A DNA stretch of 5,730 nt from Bacteroidales bacterium (GCA_031285575.1 JAITVX010000214.1:1-5730); one strand, 5' to 3'; positions 1 to 5,582 are shown, numbered from the stretch's first letter. Translations and numbers: made by a program. The notes: generated by a model not told the origin, from the sequence alone.

Positions 1-1
1 C

Positions 2-280
2 CTTAATGTGAATATTCCCAGTACAGAAGCCGGCGAGATACGCGGCATAAAGATATGCCGCCATGCCAGCGGCTCGTGGAAAGAGGAATTTGAAGAACGC
101 AAAGACCCCACTGGCCAGGCATACTACTGGCTTGCGGGCATATATGTAAACAACGAACCCGATGCAACCGACACCGACGAGTGGGCGCTGGCCAACGGTT
201 ATGTTTCAGTAGCGCCGGTGTCGGTAGATATGACGGCACACGGGTATATTGATACGCTTCGCGAAAGGCTGAAACAGTGA
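2..280 (+). CDS. surE: 5'/3'-nucleotidase SurE, C-terminal part (5' end outside window)
   Basis: The frame is open from the left edge (first whole codon at 2) and ends at TGA 278-280, giving 92 residues of a protein whose start lies outside. Seen: an LNVNIP segment, then a basic stretch leading to WKEEFEERKDP, YYWLAG, and TDEWALANGYVSVAPVSVDMTAHG. This order matches the C-terminal third of SurE, a metal-dependent phosphatase that removes phosphate from nucleoside 5'- and 3'-monophosphates. The N-terminal metal-binding DD motif is not in the window, so activity cannot be judged. An internal GTG at 8 is not the real start, because the family motif LNVN begins before it. The stop overlaps the next gene's GTG by 4 bp (GTGA), which implies translational coupling. 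Identification is by family resemblance and is strong. Confidence 0.93.
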   Translation, partial: LNVNIPSTEAGEIRGIKICRHASGSWKEEFEERKDPTGQAYYWLAGIYVNNEPDATDTDEWALANGYVSVAPVSVDMTAHGYIDTLRERLKQ

Positions 281-573
281 AAAGCGTATCAAGATACGAT
301 AAACCGGTTGCCGGTTTTTCCGCCGGCACAGTTGTACCCCTTCTGGTGGGACTGACGATATGGCTCTTTTCAGCCGACGGCGCAGGTATTGTGGAGTATC
401 TTAAACACATTGAAAGCGCCGGCATAGTAACGCATATCATGTCGCTGTGCGTATTCTCCAATGTTTTTGTTTTTATTGTATTTAACCGGCTCGACATGCT
501 TGGCGCAGCAAAAGGCACGCTGGCCGTTACAATAATATGGGCTATTGCCGTATTTGCAGTCAAACTGCTTTAA
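277..573 (+). CDS. small three-helix integral membrane protein, function unknown
   Basis: This 98-residue protein starts at a GTG that overlaps the surE stop. No Shine-Dalgarno is visible, so reinitiation after surE is the likely mode of translation. Three hydrophobic segments are evident at about residues 11-32 (PVAG...IWLFS), 48-69 (IVTHIMSLCVFSNVFVFIVF) and 77-97 (AAKGTLAVTIIWAIAVFAV). They are separated by short polar loops, with a basic N-terminus and a NRLDM loop between helices 2 and 3. I recognise no named family or catalytic motif. The tight coupling to surE and the 27-bp gap to the SpoIID-domain gene suggest one transcription unit. A membrane or envelope role is inferred from topology only. 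Confidence 0.8.
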   Translation: MKSVSRYDKPVAGFSAGTVVPLLVGLTIWLFSADGAGIVEYLKHIESAGIVTHIMSLCVFSNVFVFIVFNRLDMLGAAKGTLAVTIIWAIAVFAVKLL

Positions 574-600
574 CAGGTTACAGGTTTCAACTGAACAACT

Positions 601-1770
601 ATGAGCGAAGCTGAAAACACGTTACGTTACACCGCCCTTGTGGCAGTCATGCTGTTTCTATCCGTTTCCCTTGCCGCGGGGCAGGTGAAGGTACGCCTGT
701 TTGCCTCGCAAACGCCCGACTTTGCCGTTTTTACGGTTGTTGCCGGCGAATATACGCTCGACGGCAACGGCACGTTTGGCAAAAACGACATTATAGTTAT
801 TTCCAGATACAACGGCCGCATGGCTGTTAAGCCGCGGCAGGCCGGTGGCTTTGTTGCCGACACGGTTATGCTTCGCGCCACGTCCGACAGCTCTTCATTC
901 ATGCTGAGGGTAAGCACGCAGACAGCCGCAGCGCAACGTTATACCGGGCACCTCGTGTGCTACCCCGACATGGCTACCATGGTAATGATAAACAGCTGCC
1001 CGCTGAACGACTACATAGCCGGCACAGTACGCACTGAAGGCGGCGCCAACAGACACGGCGAATTTATTAAAACACAGGCCATAATAACCCGCACATATCT
1101 GTACAGGCACATGGACAGGCACACACGCGACGGCTACAACGTGTGCGACAACACCCACTGCCAGGCCTTTCACGGCATTACCGACGATGCGGCCATTAAC
1201 CGCGCAACTGCCGAAACCAGCGGCATGGTGATACTCGACGGCGACAGTGCCCTTATCAACTCGGCCTTCCACTCCAACTGCGGAGGCATGACGGCCGCCT
1301 CGGAAGACGTATGGGTGTCGCGCCTGCCCTACCTCCGCAGCGTTGCCGACCCATGGTGCGTCAACTCGCGCAACGCCTCGTGGGAACGAAAGCTTACCCT
1401 CGGCCAGTGGGTTGCCTGCCTGCAGAGCGAAGGCTACACCGGCCAGGCAAACAACACATCGCTGTTCAGCTTCCAGACACAGGCGAGGGCGGTAAATTAC
1501 CAGACCGGCACCTTTCACGTGCCCCTCGAAACAATACGGCAACACCTGCGCCTGCGCTCGTCGTATTTCTCGGTCGAAACCTCGGCCGACACGGTAACGC
1601 TCAAAGGCCGCGGCTACGGACACGGCGTTGGCCTGTGCCAGGAAGGGGCCATGCAGATGGCTGCCAGAGGAAAAACCGCCAGCCAGATAATTTCGTTCTA
1701 CTACACCGGAGTAACGGTAGCCAGCCTCAAAAACGCCCGGCCCGAAACCGGACAGCTGCACGGCAAATAA
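601..1770 (+). CDS. secreted SpoIID/LytB-domain protein (peptidoglycan-acting)
   Basis: The protein is 389 residues. An N-terminal hydrophobic stretch (about 8-26, ending SLAAG) looks like a signal peptide, so the protein probably acts in the periplasm or at the wall. The SpoIID domain covers roughly 115-376. Visible motifs are NDYIAGTVRTEG with Glu146 at the position of the catalytic Glu known in SpoIID, IKTQAIITRTYLYRH (156-170), VCDNTHCQAFHG (181-192), FHSNCGG (223-229), and the C-terminal signature GRGYGHGVGLCQEGAMQMA (336-354) followed by IISFYYTG. Studied SpoIID proteins are lytic transglycosylases acting on glycan strands stripped of stem peptides; LytB members are amidase enhancers. 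Here the substrate is inferred. C182, H186, C187 and H191 resemble the Cys/His zinc cluster described for Clostridioides SpoIID. ATG 601 is chosen because the next Met (residue 17) would cut the signal peptide. No Shine-Dalgarno is seen. Confidence 0.9.
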   Translation: MSEAENTLRYTALVAVMLFLSVSLAAGQVKVRLFASQTPDFAVFTVVAGEYTLDGNGTFGKNDIIVISRYNGRMAVKPRQAGGFVADTVMLRATSDSSSFMLRVSTQTAAAQRYTGHLVCYPDMATMVMINSCPLNDYIAGTVRTEGGANRHGEFIKTQAIITRTYLYRHMDRHTRDGYNVCDNTHCQAFHGITDDAAINRATAETSGMVILDGDSALINSAFHSNCGGMTAASEDVWVSRLPYLRSVADPWCVNSRNASWERKLTLGQWVACLQSEGYTGQANNTSLFSFQTQARAVNYQTGTFHVPLETIRQHLRLRSSYFSVETSADTVTLKGRGYGHGVGLCQEGAMQMAARGKTASQIISFYYTGVTVASLKNARPETGQLHGK

Positions 1771-1784
1771 GCAGATTTATCCTG

Positions 1785-1886
1785 GAAAGTAGCACCTCGA
1801 TAACCTGTTCGTTCCTCGCAATTGTAGAAGAAGTTTGTTTCAGGCTTTGCCTTAGCAATGACGGTGTTAAATAATATGTTTGTAAT
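1785..1886 (+). repeat. dispersed repeat, copy 1 (degraded, shorter)
   Basis: This segment aligns with 2761-2885 in the same orientation. Shared blocks include CCTGTTCGT near the left end (1804-1812 and 2779-2787) and the right arm, where 24 of 25 bases agree (TTCAGGCTTTGCC then TTAGCAATGACG here versus TTCGCAATGACG in copy 2). Weaker similarity continues on both sides. The central hairpin region is shorter than in copy 2 and the left arm no longer pairs well with the right arm. Many differences in the right flank are transitions. It resembles the palindromic intergenic repeats with a CGTCATTGCGA core that recur in bacterial genomes, a resemblance from memory that was not searched. Confidence 0.7.
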
Positions 1887-2019
1887 TCGGTTGCCGGTAG
1901 CTGCAAAATGCGACTGACCGTGGCGAAGCCGTGAAAAGGACATCAGCAGGAATAATAAATGTGAAACAATATGAACCCGAAAATCATCCTGCCCGATGTT
2001 TCGGCAACATGGAATATTG

Positions 2020-2187
2020 TTAATTCTATGTGGAATATCGAATATTCTATATGGAATATATTAAATTCTATATAGAATATTGTTAATTCCATGTGGAAAA
2101 CATTAAATTCCATCAGGAATATTACAAATTCCATATGGAATTAACTACATTCCATACAGAATTAACTACATTCCATACAGAATACAT
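2020..2187. repeat. array of eight 21-bp tandem units, each with a palindromic ATTC...GAAT core
   Basis: The units start at 2020, 2041, 2062, 2083, 2104, 2125, 2146 and 2167 with no length variation. Within the unit, positions 4-7 (ATTC), 9-10 (AT) and 14-16 (GAA) are invariant in all eight, and position 17 is T in seven. The core is therefore ATTCYATNNNGAAT, symmetric about positions 10/11. Unit 6 contains the perfect 16-bp palindrome AATTCCATATGGAATT, and unit 3 the perfect 14-bp ATTCTATATAGAAT. Units 7 and 8 are identical over their first 17 bases, which suggests recent duplication. A right half-unit lies just before (about 2009-2019) and a weak left half-unit just after (about 2190-2198). 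The function is unknown. Confidence 0.9.
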
Positions 2188-2214
2188 TCCGTTCCATGAT
2201 TACCGAAAAAAGAG

Positions 2215-2222
2215 TAACTTTG
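2215..2222 (+). promoter_or_regulatory. Bacteroidota -7 promoter element TAACTTTG
   Basis: TAACTTTG followed by C is an exact match to the Bacteroidota -7 consensus TAnnTTTG. It lies about 80 bp before ATG 2301 and would start a transcript near 2228-2230. No good TTTG -33 element stands 19-21 bp upstream. That position (about 2191-2195) falls immediately after the last unit of the 21-bp array, so activation from the array is conceivable but is inference. Confidence 0.5.
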
Positions 2223-2248
2223 CAGCAGATTTAATTTAAAACAATAAT

Positions 2249-2293
2249 AACCGTAGAGATGCGGAAGCGCCGCATCTCTGCATAAAAACCGTA
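2249..2293. repeat. strong palindrome flanked by AACCGTA direct repeats, in the 5' leader of the small gene
   Basis: AGAGATGCGG (2255-2264) pairs perfectly with CCGCATCTCT (2270-2279) around the loop AAGCG. A U-G pair and a G-C pair extend the stem to 12 bp (2253-2281). The heptamer AACCGTA occurs at 2249-2255 and again at 2287-2293, bracketing the hairpin as target-site duplications would. No U-tract follows, only A-rich DNA, so a plus-strand terminator is unlikely. On the minus strand the A-run at 2293-2301 is upstream of the hairpin. The likely nature is a small dispersed palindromic element or a leader RNA hairpin; only the structure is certain. Confidence 0.75.
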
Positions 2294-2300
2294 AAAAAAA

Positions 2301-2601
2301 ATGGCAAAAACATTCGCACAAACCATGACCGATGCGCAGTTGATGGCAACCGCCCTCCGCGCAAACCTCGAAACACTGAAGAAGCGCGGAATTTATCGAC
2401 CTTTTTGAAGGCTCTCTGGGCAGCATCGCCGTAAAAAACAGCGAGCAGGAGAAACTCAAGGCCGACCTGAAAACCGCCACCGCCGCAGTGAACGCACTCA
2501 TGGCGCAGCTTCGCACGCAGATGCAGGAAGCGGTGAAGGTGGTAAAACTCGAAGTGCCGCAGTCGCAGTGGAGGGAGTTCGGCATTCAGGCAAAAAAGTA
2601 G
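2301..2601 (+). pseudogene. frameshifted small coiled-coil-like protein of about 100 residues
   Basis: ATG 2301 opens a frame beginning MAKTFAQTMTDAQLMATALR and continuing NLETLKKRGI. It drifts into YRPF and stops at TGA 2406-2408 (35 residues). The +1 frame, open from 2380, carries AEFIDLFEGSLGSIAVKNSE, a Glu/Lys/Ala-rich probable helix (QEKLKADLKTATAAVNALM and onward), and ends VPQSQWREFGIQAKK at TAG 2599-2601. Joined, the parts give a helical protein close to 100 residues, similar as I remember it to small Bacteroidota hypothetical proteins with a KRGI...EFI...LE pattern. The break lies at about 2381-2391 and fits loss of 3n+2 bases. Function is unknown. A sequencing error or a recoding event are alternatives. 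A -7 element and a hairpin precede it. Confidence 0.7.
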
Positions 2602-2760
2602 GAACGCGGCAGGGAAAGGCGGACGTGGAGATTTTTTTCTTCGCGCTCCGCTCGCCGTTTTCAGTCAGCCGCTAACGATGTGTATCGCGGCCGATATAAG
2701 AGATATACAAAATGACGGGAAAGTATTGACAATAATTAATTTTAATATTAGACTTCTTCG

Positions 2761-2885
2761 GAAGATAGAACTTCAATACCCTGTTCGTCATTGCGAACGC
2801 AGTGAAGCAATCCATACAGTACACTTTTCTGGATTGCTTCAGGCTTTGCCTTCGCAATGACGATGCCGGATATTGCGTTTGAAAT
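2761..2885 (+). repeat. dispersed repeat, copy 2, with a well-formed inverted repeat
   Basis: The left arm (2786-2813) begins CGTCATTGCGAA and ends GAAGCAATCC. The right arm (2831-2862) begins GGATTGCTTC and ends TTCGCAATGACG. The outer 12 and inner 10 bases of the arms are exact reverse complements around a 17-base loop. They are separated by an internal asymmetric bulge (CGCAGT against the complement of AGGCTTTGCC). The copy aligns with 1785-1886 in the same orientation. If transcribed it would fold into a long hairpin in the leader of the methyltransferase mRNA. The ATG at 2857 lies inside its right arm and is not a credible gene start. Confidence 0.8.
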
Positions 2886-2927
2886 AACATACTGCATATT
2901 TTCCGAAGAAATCTATTATATCAGCAT

Positions 2928-2932
2928 AGGAG
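2928..2932 (+). promoter_or_regulatory. Shine-Dalgarno AGGAG that sets the methyltransferase start
   Basis: AGGAG lies 8 bases before ATG 2941, optimal spacing. This decides the start against the in-frame ATG at 2857, which sits in a repeat. Such clear ribosome-binding sites are unusual in Bacteroidota and no other gene in this window has one. Confidence 0.7.
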
Positions 2933-2940
2933 TAAAAGAA

Positions 2941-3687
2941 ATGGAAATTATTGATTGTATTTGTGAAACACATATAGGGTTGGAACGGCAGGGGCCTGGA
3001 AGCCCTGAAATGACAATTAAGGCATTAAGTTTTCTGGATAATCTTAATACAATTTCACGAGCAGTAGATTTTGGTTGCGGAACCGGCGGGCAGACAATGA
3101 CACTCGCACAAAATATTAATGGAAATATTACCGGCGTGGATCTTTTTCCGGATTTCATAAACGCTTTTAACGACAATTCTAAAAAACTAAATCTTGAGAA
3201 AAGAGTAAATGGAATTGTTGGTTCAATGGACAATATTCATTTCCAAAAAGATGAATTTGACCTTATTTGGTCAGAAGGGGCTATCGACAATATAGGTTTT
3301 GAAAAAGGATTAACTTGTTGGAACGGTTTTCTCAAAAAAAACGGATATGTTGCCGTAACCTGCCCCTCATGGTTAACTGATGAACAGCCTGCCGAGGTTG
3401 AAAAGTTTTGGGTTGATGCCGGTAGTGGTTTGGATACAATAGGGTATAATATTTCAATAATGCAAAAAATCGGTTATGGTTTTGTTGCAGCCTTTACATT
3501 GCCTGAAAGTTGCTGGACAGATAATTATTTTACCCCACGAGCAAAGGCAGAGAAAGCCCTTTTGGAAAAACACACCGGCGATAAAACAGTGGATGCTTTT
3601 ATTGAAAATAATAAATATGAGGTGGAGTTGTATTCAAAATATAAACAACATTATGGCTACGTTTTTTATATCGGAAAGAAAATATAA
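2941..3687 (+). CDS. class I SAM-dependent methyltransferase, substrate unknown
   Basis: The protein is 248 residues from ATG 2941. The Rossmann-type SAM-binding core is clear: motif I AVDFGCGTGGQT (41-52), the acidic residue after strand 2 in GVDLFPDF (Asp67), GSMDNIHF (94-101) near the adenine pocket, and the motif after strand 4, FDLIWSEGAIDNIGFEKGL (106-124). GYVAVTCPSWLTDE (135-148) follows. The C-terminal part (about 150-248) is less conserved and probably shapes the acceptor site. SAM as methyl donor follows from the fold; the acceptor (small molecule or other) cannot be read from the sequence. Codon use is clearly AT-richer than the surE-SpoIID run and a strong AGGAG precedes it, which hints at acquisition from elsewhere. 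It stands alone, convergent with aspS, and no partner gene is visible. Confidence 0.85.
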   Translation: MEIIDCICETHIGLERQGPGSPEMTIKALSFLDNLNTISRAVDFGCGTGGQTMTLAQNINGNITGVDLFPDFINAFNDNSKKLNLEKRVNGIVGSMDNIHFQKDEFDLIWSEGAIDNIGFEKGLTCWNGFLKKNGYVAVTCPSWLTDEQPAEVEKFWVDAGSGLDTIGYNISIMQKIGYGFVAAFTLPESCWTDNYFTPRAKAEKALLEKHTGDKTVDAFIENNKYEVELYSKYKQHYGYVFYIGKKI

Positions 3688-3833
3688 CAGAGTACGCCGC
3701 CACTTCGTATAACAGGTTGTTCTGTATGCACGCGCTACCTCGGAATAACACTCAGATACCCCGGTCAGCACTGAACCCGGAACCACAAACATGAAACTGC
3801 CCCTGCCACGGTATTATGTTGGCTGAGATTCTG

Positions 3834-5582
3834 TTATTTTCTGACGGAAATCATCAGTTCGTCGAGTTGTTTTGGCGAAATAACCGAGGGCGAATCTATC
3901 ATAACATCTTTTCCGGCGTTATTTTTCGGGAATGCTATAAAGTCGCGTATCGAGTCCTGGCCTGCAAAAACAGCCGTCAGCCTGTCGAGCCCGAATGCTA
4001 TGCCGCCATGAGGCGGGGCTCCGTATCTGAATGCATCAATTATAAATCCGAACTGACTGGCGGCTTCTTCTTCAGAAAAGCCCAGAGTGCGGAACATCTG
4101 TTTCTGCACCGACGAGTCGTGTATTCTTATCGAACCGCCGCCAATCTCTATTCCGTTAATGACCAAATCGTATGCGTTTGCCCTTGCTTTACCGGGGTCG
4201 GCATCCATAAACGGCATGTCTTCGGGTTTTGGCGATGTAAACGGGTGATGCATGGCATAATACCGTTGTGTTTCATCGTCCCATTCAAGCAGAGGAAAAT
4301 CGACAACCCACAGCGGAACGTAATTGTCGGGGTTTCTCTGTCCGAGCCTCCGTCCCATTTCAAGCCTCAATTCGGAAAGAGCTGCCAGAGTCTTCTTTTT
4401 AGCGCCGGCAAGTATCAGGATAAGGTCGCCGGGGGATGACTTCGTCTCTTTTGCCCACAATTCAATATCGCAGGGCGAAAAGAATTTATCGGCCGATGAT
4501 TTAAGCGAACCGTCGGCACCGTAACGGACATAAACCAGTCCTTTTGCCCCAATCTGCGGCCTCTTGACAAATTCCGTCAGTTCATCCAGTTGCCTGCGTG
4601 TATATTCCGAACATCCCGATACGGTAATTCCGCCAGCGTATTCTGCCGAATCAAATACTGGAAAACCTTTACCTTTTACAATGCAGGTAATATCGGTAAA
4701 CTTCATGTCGAAACGCAAGTCGGGTTTGTCTGTCCCGTATGAGTTAAGCGCTTCTTCATAGGAGAGCCTCCGGAACTGTTCCGTAAAATTGATTCCCTTT
4801 ACTTCCCTGAAAAGATGCTTCGCCATTCCCTCAAAAGTGGTCAGAATATCTTCCTGTTCAACGAACGACATCTCGCAGTCAATCTGGGTAAATTCAGGCT
4901 GTCTGTCGGCCCGCAGGTCTTCATCCCTGAAACATTTTACAATCTGGAAATATTTGTCGAATCCTGCCGCCATCAGCAGTTGCTTAAAAGTTTGCGGCGA
5001 CTGTGGCAGGGCATAGAATTTTCCGGGGTTAAGCCTCGACGGAACCACAAAGTCCCTTGCTCCTTCGGGAGTTGAATTTATTAGAACCGGTGTTTCAATT
5101 TCAATAAACCCCAGTGAATCCATGTATTTCCTGACTTCGCGGGCAATAACGTGCCTCAGATAAATGTTCTGTTTCAATACCGGCCTGCGGAGGTCGAGAT
5201 ATCTGTATTTCATCCTTAACTCATCGCCTCCGTCGGTTTCGTCTTCAATGGTAAATGGCGGCAACTCGCTTGGGTTAAGAACCGTGAGGCTGCTTACGGC
5301 AATTTCTATTTCGCCTGTTGGTATTTTCAGGTTCTTTGAACTCCGTTCAACAACCTTGCCACTGGCCTGTATAACATATTCGCGGCCAAGCTTGCGGGCT
5401 TCTTCGCACAGCTTTTTATCCGTATCAATGTTGAAAACAAGCTGTGTTATTCCATATCTGTCTCTGAGGTCGATAAAAGTCATCCCTCCAAGGTCTCTCG
5501 ATTTTTGCACCCATCCGCACAGTGTTACTTCACTGCCTGCAGAAGCGATATTCAGTTCGCCGCATGTATGTGTTCTGTACAT
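3834..5582 (-). CDS. aspS: aspartate--tRNA ligase (AspRS), complete
   Basis: This 582-residue class II synthetase charges tRNA-Asp with aspartate using ATP in the cytoplasm. The N-terminal OB-fold anticodon-binding domain covers about 1-105 (WVQKSRDLGGMTFIDLRDRYG). Motif 1 lies around FIEIETPVL (159-167), the conserved QSPQ loop at 194-197, motif 2 at FRDEDLRADRQPEFTQID (218-235), the bacterial GAD-type insertion at about 285-410, GGGSIRIHD at 481-489, motif 3 at GIAFGLDRLTAVF (527-539), and then DFIAFPKN. The length is typical of bacterial AspRS and nothing is missing. Leu31 in RDLGG, rather than the His seen in non-discriminating enzymes, suggests a discriminating AspRS. The start is ATG at 5582 (MYRTHTCGEL). 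A TTG 21 bases upstream lies inside the -7 element and is rejected. Confidence 0.98.
   Translation of the reverse strand: MYRTHTCGELNIASAGSEVTLCGWVQKSRDLGGMTFIDLRDRYGITQLVFNIDTDKKLCEEARKLGREYVIQASGKVVERSSKNLKIPTGEIEIAVSSLTVLNPSELPPFTIEDETDGGDELRMKYRYLDLRRPVLKQNIYLRHVIAREVRKYMDSLGFIEIETPVLINSTPEGARDFVVPSRLNPGKFYALPQSPQTFKQLLMAAGFDKYFQIVKCFRDEDLRADRQPEFTQIDCEMSFVEQEDILTTFEGMAKHLFREVKGINFTEQFRRLSYEEALNSYGTDKPDLRFDMKFTDITCIVKGKGFPVFDSAEYAGGITVSGCSEYTRRQLDELTEFVKRPQIGAKGLVYVRYGADGSLKSSADKFFSPCDIELWAKETKSSPGDLILILAGAKKKTLAALSELRLEMGRRLGQRNPDNYVPLWVVDFPLLEWDDETQRYYAMHHPFTSPKPEDMPFMDADPGKARANAYDLVINGIEIGGGSIRIHDSSVQKQMFRTLGFSEEEAASQFGFIIDAFRYGAPPHGGIAFGLDRLTAVFAGQDSIRDFIAFPKNNAGKDVMIDSPSVISPKQLDELMISVRK

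Larger units (their letters stand above)
1971..2234 (+). pseudogene. possible remnant of a small repeat-peptide gene (alternative reading of the array)
   Basis: From ATG 1971 a frame reads MNPKIILPDVSA, then enters a seven-residue repeat of the type NS(I/M)WN(I). It stops at TAG 2073-2075 after 34 residues. Beyond that stop the same frame continues the heptads to TAA 2232-2234, broken again by TAA at 2142-2144 and 2163-2165. The array period (21 bp) is exactly seven codons, so a coding origin is possible, and the C/T variation at repeat position 8 is silent in this frame (Ser TCC/TCT). Against this, the DNA dyad alone could enforce the pattern, the minus strand is also open here, and no family is recognised. 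An intact 34-residue leader-like peptide is a further possibility. Confidence 0.25.
1771..2300. other. 530-bp repeat-rich intergenic region
   Basis: No intact conserved gene is visible between the SpoIID-domain gene and the broken small gene at 2301. In order the stretch holds dispersed repeat copy 1 (1785-1886), an undistinguished segment of about 80 bp, a short ATG-initiated frame from 1971 running into the 21-bp array, the array itself (2020-2187), a Bacteroidota -7 element (2215-2222), and a strong palindrome (2253-2281). No rho-independent terminator could be identified after 1770. The AT content rises sharply inside the array compared with the gene run before it. Confidence 0.75.
2602..2940. 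other. 339-bp intergenic region with dispersed repeat copy 2
   Basis: No gene is seen here. After the broken gene come about 90 bp of GC-rich DNA with a T-run at 2632-2638 but no convincing hairpin before it. An AT-rich stretch (2720-2755) follows, including TTGACA at 2726-2731. Repeat copy 2 comes next (2761-2885), then the AT-rich leader of the methyltransferase. No TAnnTTTG element was found in front of the methyltransferase, so its promoter is undetermined. Confidence 0.6.

Noticed and set aside
895..1761. Long minus-strand frame opposite the SpoIID-domain gene
   Set aside because: It is a shadow frame in GC-rich coding DNA. Its composition is Val/Ala/Gly-rich with no family pattern, while the plus strand has clear domain motifs.
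1875..1882. TATGTTTG as a -7 promoter element for the frame at 1971
   Set aside because: It matches TAnnTTTG, but the nearest TTTG upstream is 25 bp away, the downstream leader would be long, and the matching site in repeat copy 2 is not conserved (TGCGTTTG).
1943..2134. Minus-strand 63-residue frame with IFHIE-type heptads
   Set aside because: It is the complement of a palindromic tandem repeat, so openness on both strands is expected. It has no start context or recognisable family and ends in non-repeat sequence.
2020..2187. CRISPR array
   Set aside because: The units are directly adjacent 21-mers with no unique spacers, the repeat is too short, and no cas gene is present.
2625..2660. Rho-independent terminator after the broken gene
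   Set aside because: There is a T-run, but no stable GC-rich hairpin could be formed immediately before it.
2726..2754. Sigma70-like promoter TTGACA with TAGACT 17 bp later
   Set aside because: The -10 match is weak, the Bacteroidota consensus differs, and a long repeat hairpin lies between it and the gene. Kept only as a hint of foreign origin.
2857..2940. Longer N-terminus for the methyltransferase from ATG 2857
   Set aside because: That ATG lies inside the right arm of a dispersed repeat, the added residues look non-family, and AGGAG sits 8 bases before ATG 2941.
3816..4439. Plus-strand frame opposite the 3' part of aspS
   Set aside because: It is antisense to well-conserved AspRS sequence and shows no domain of its own.
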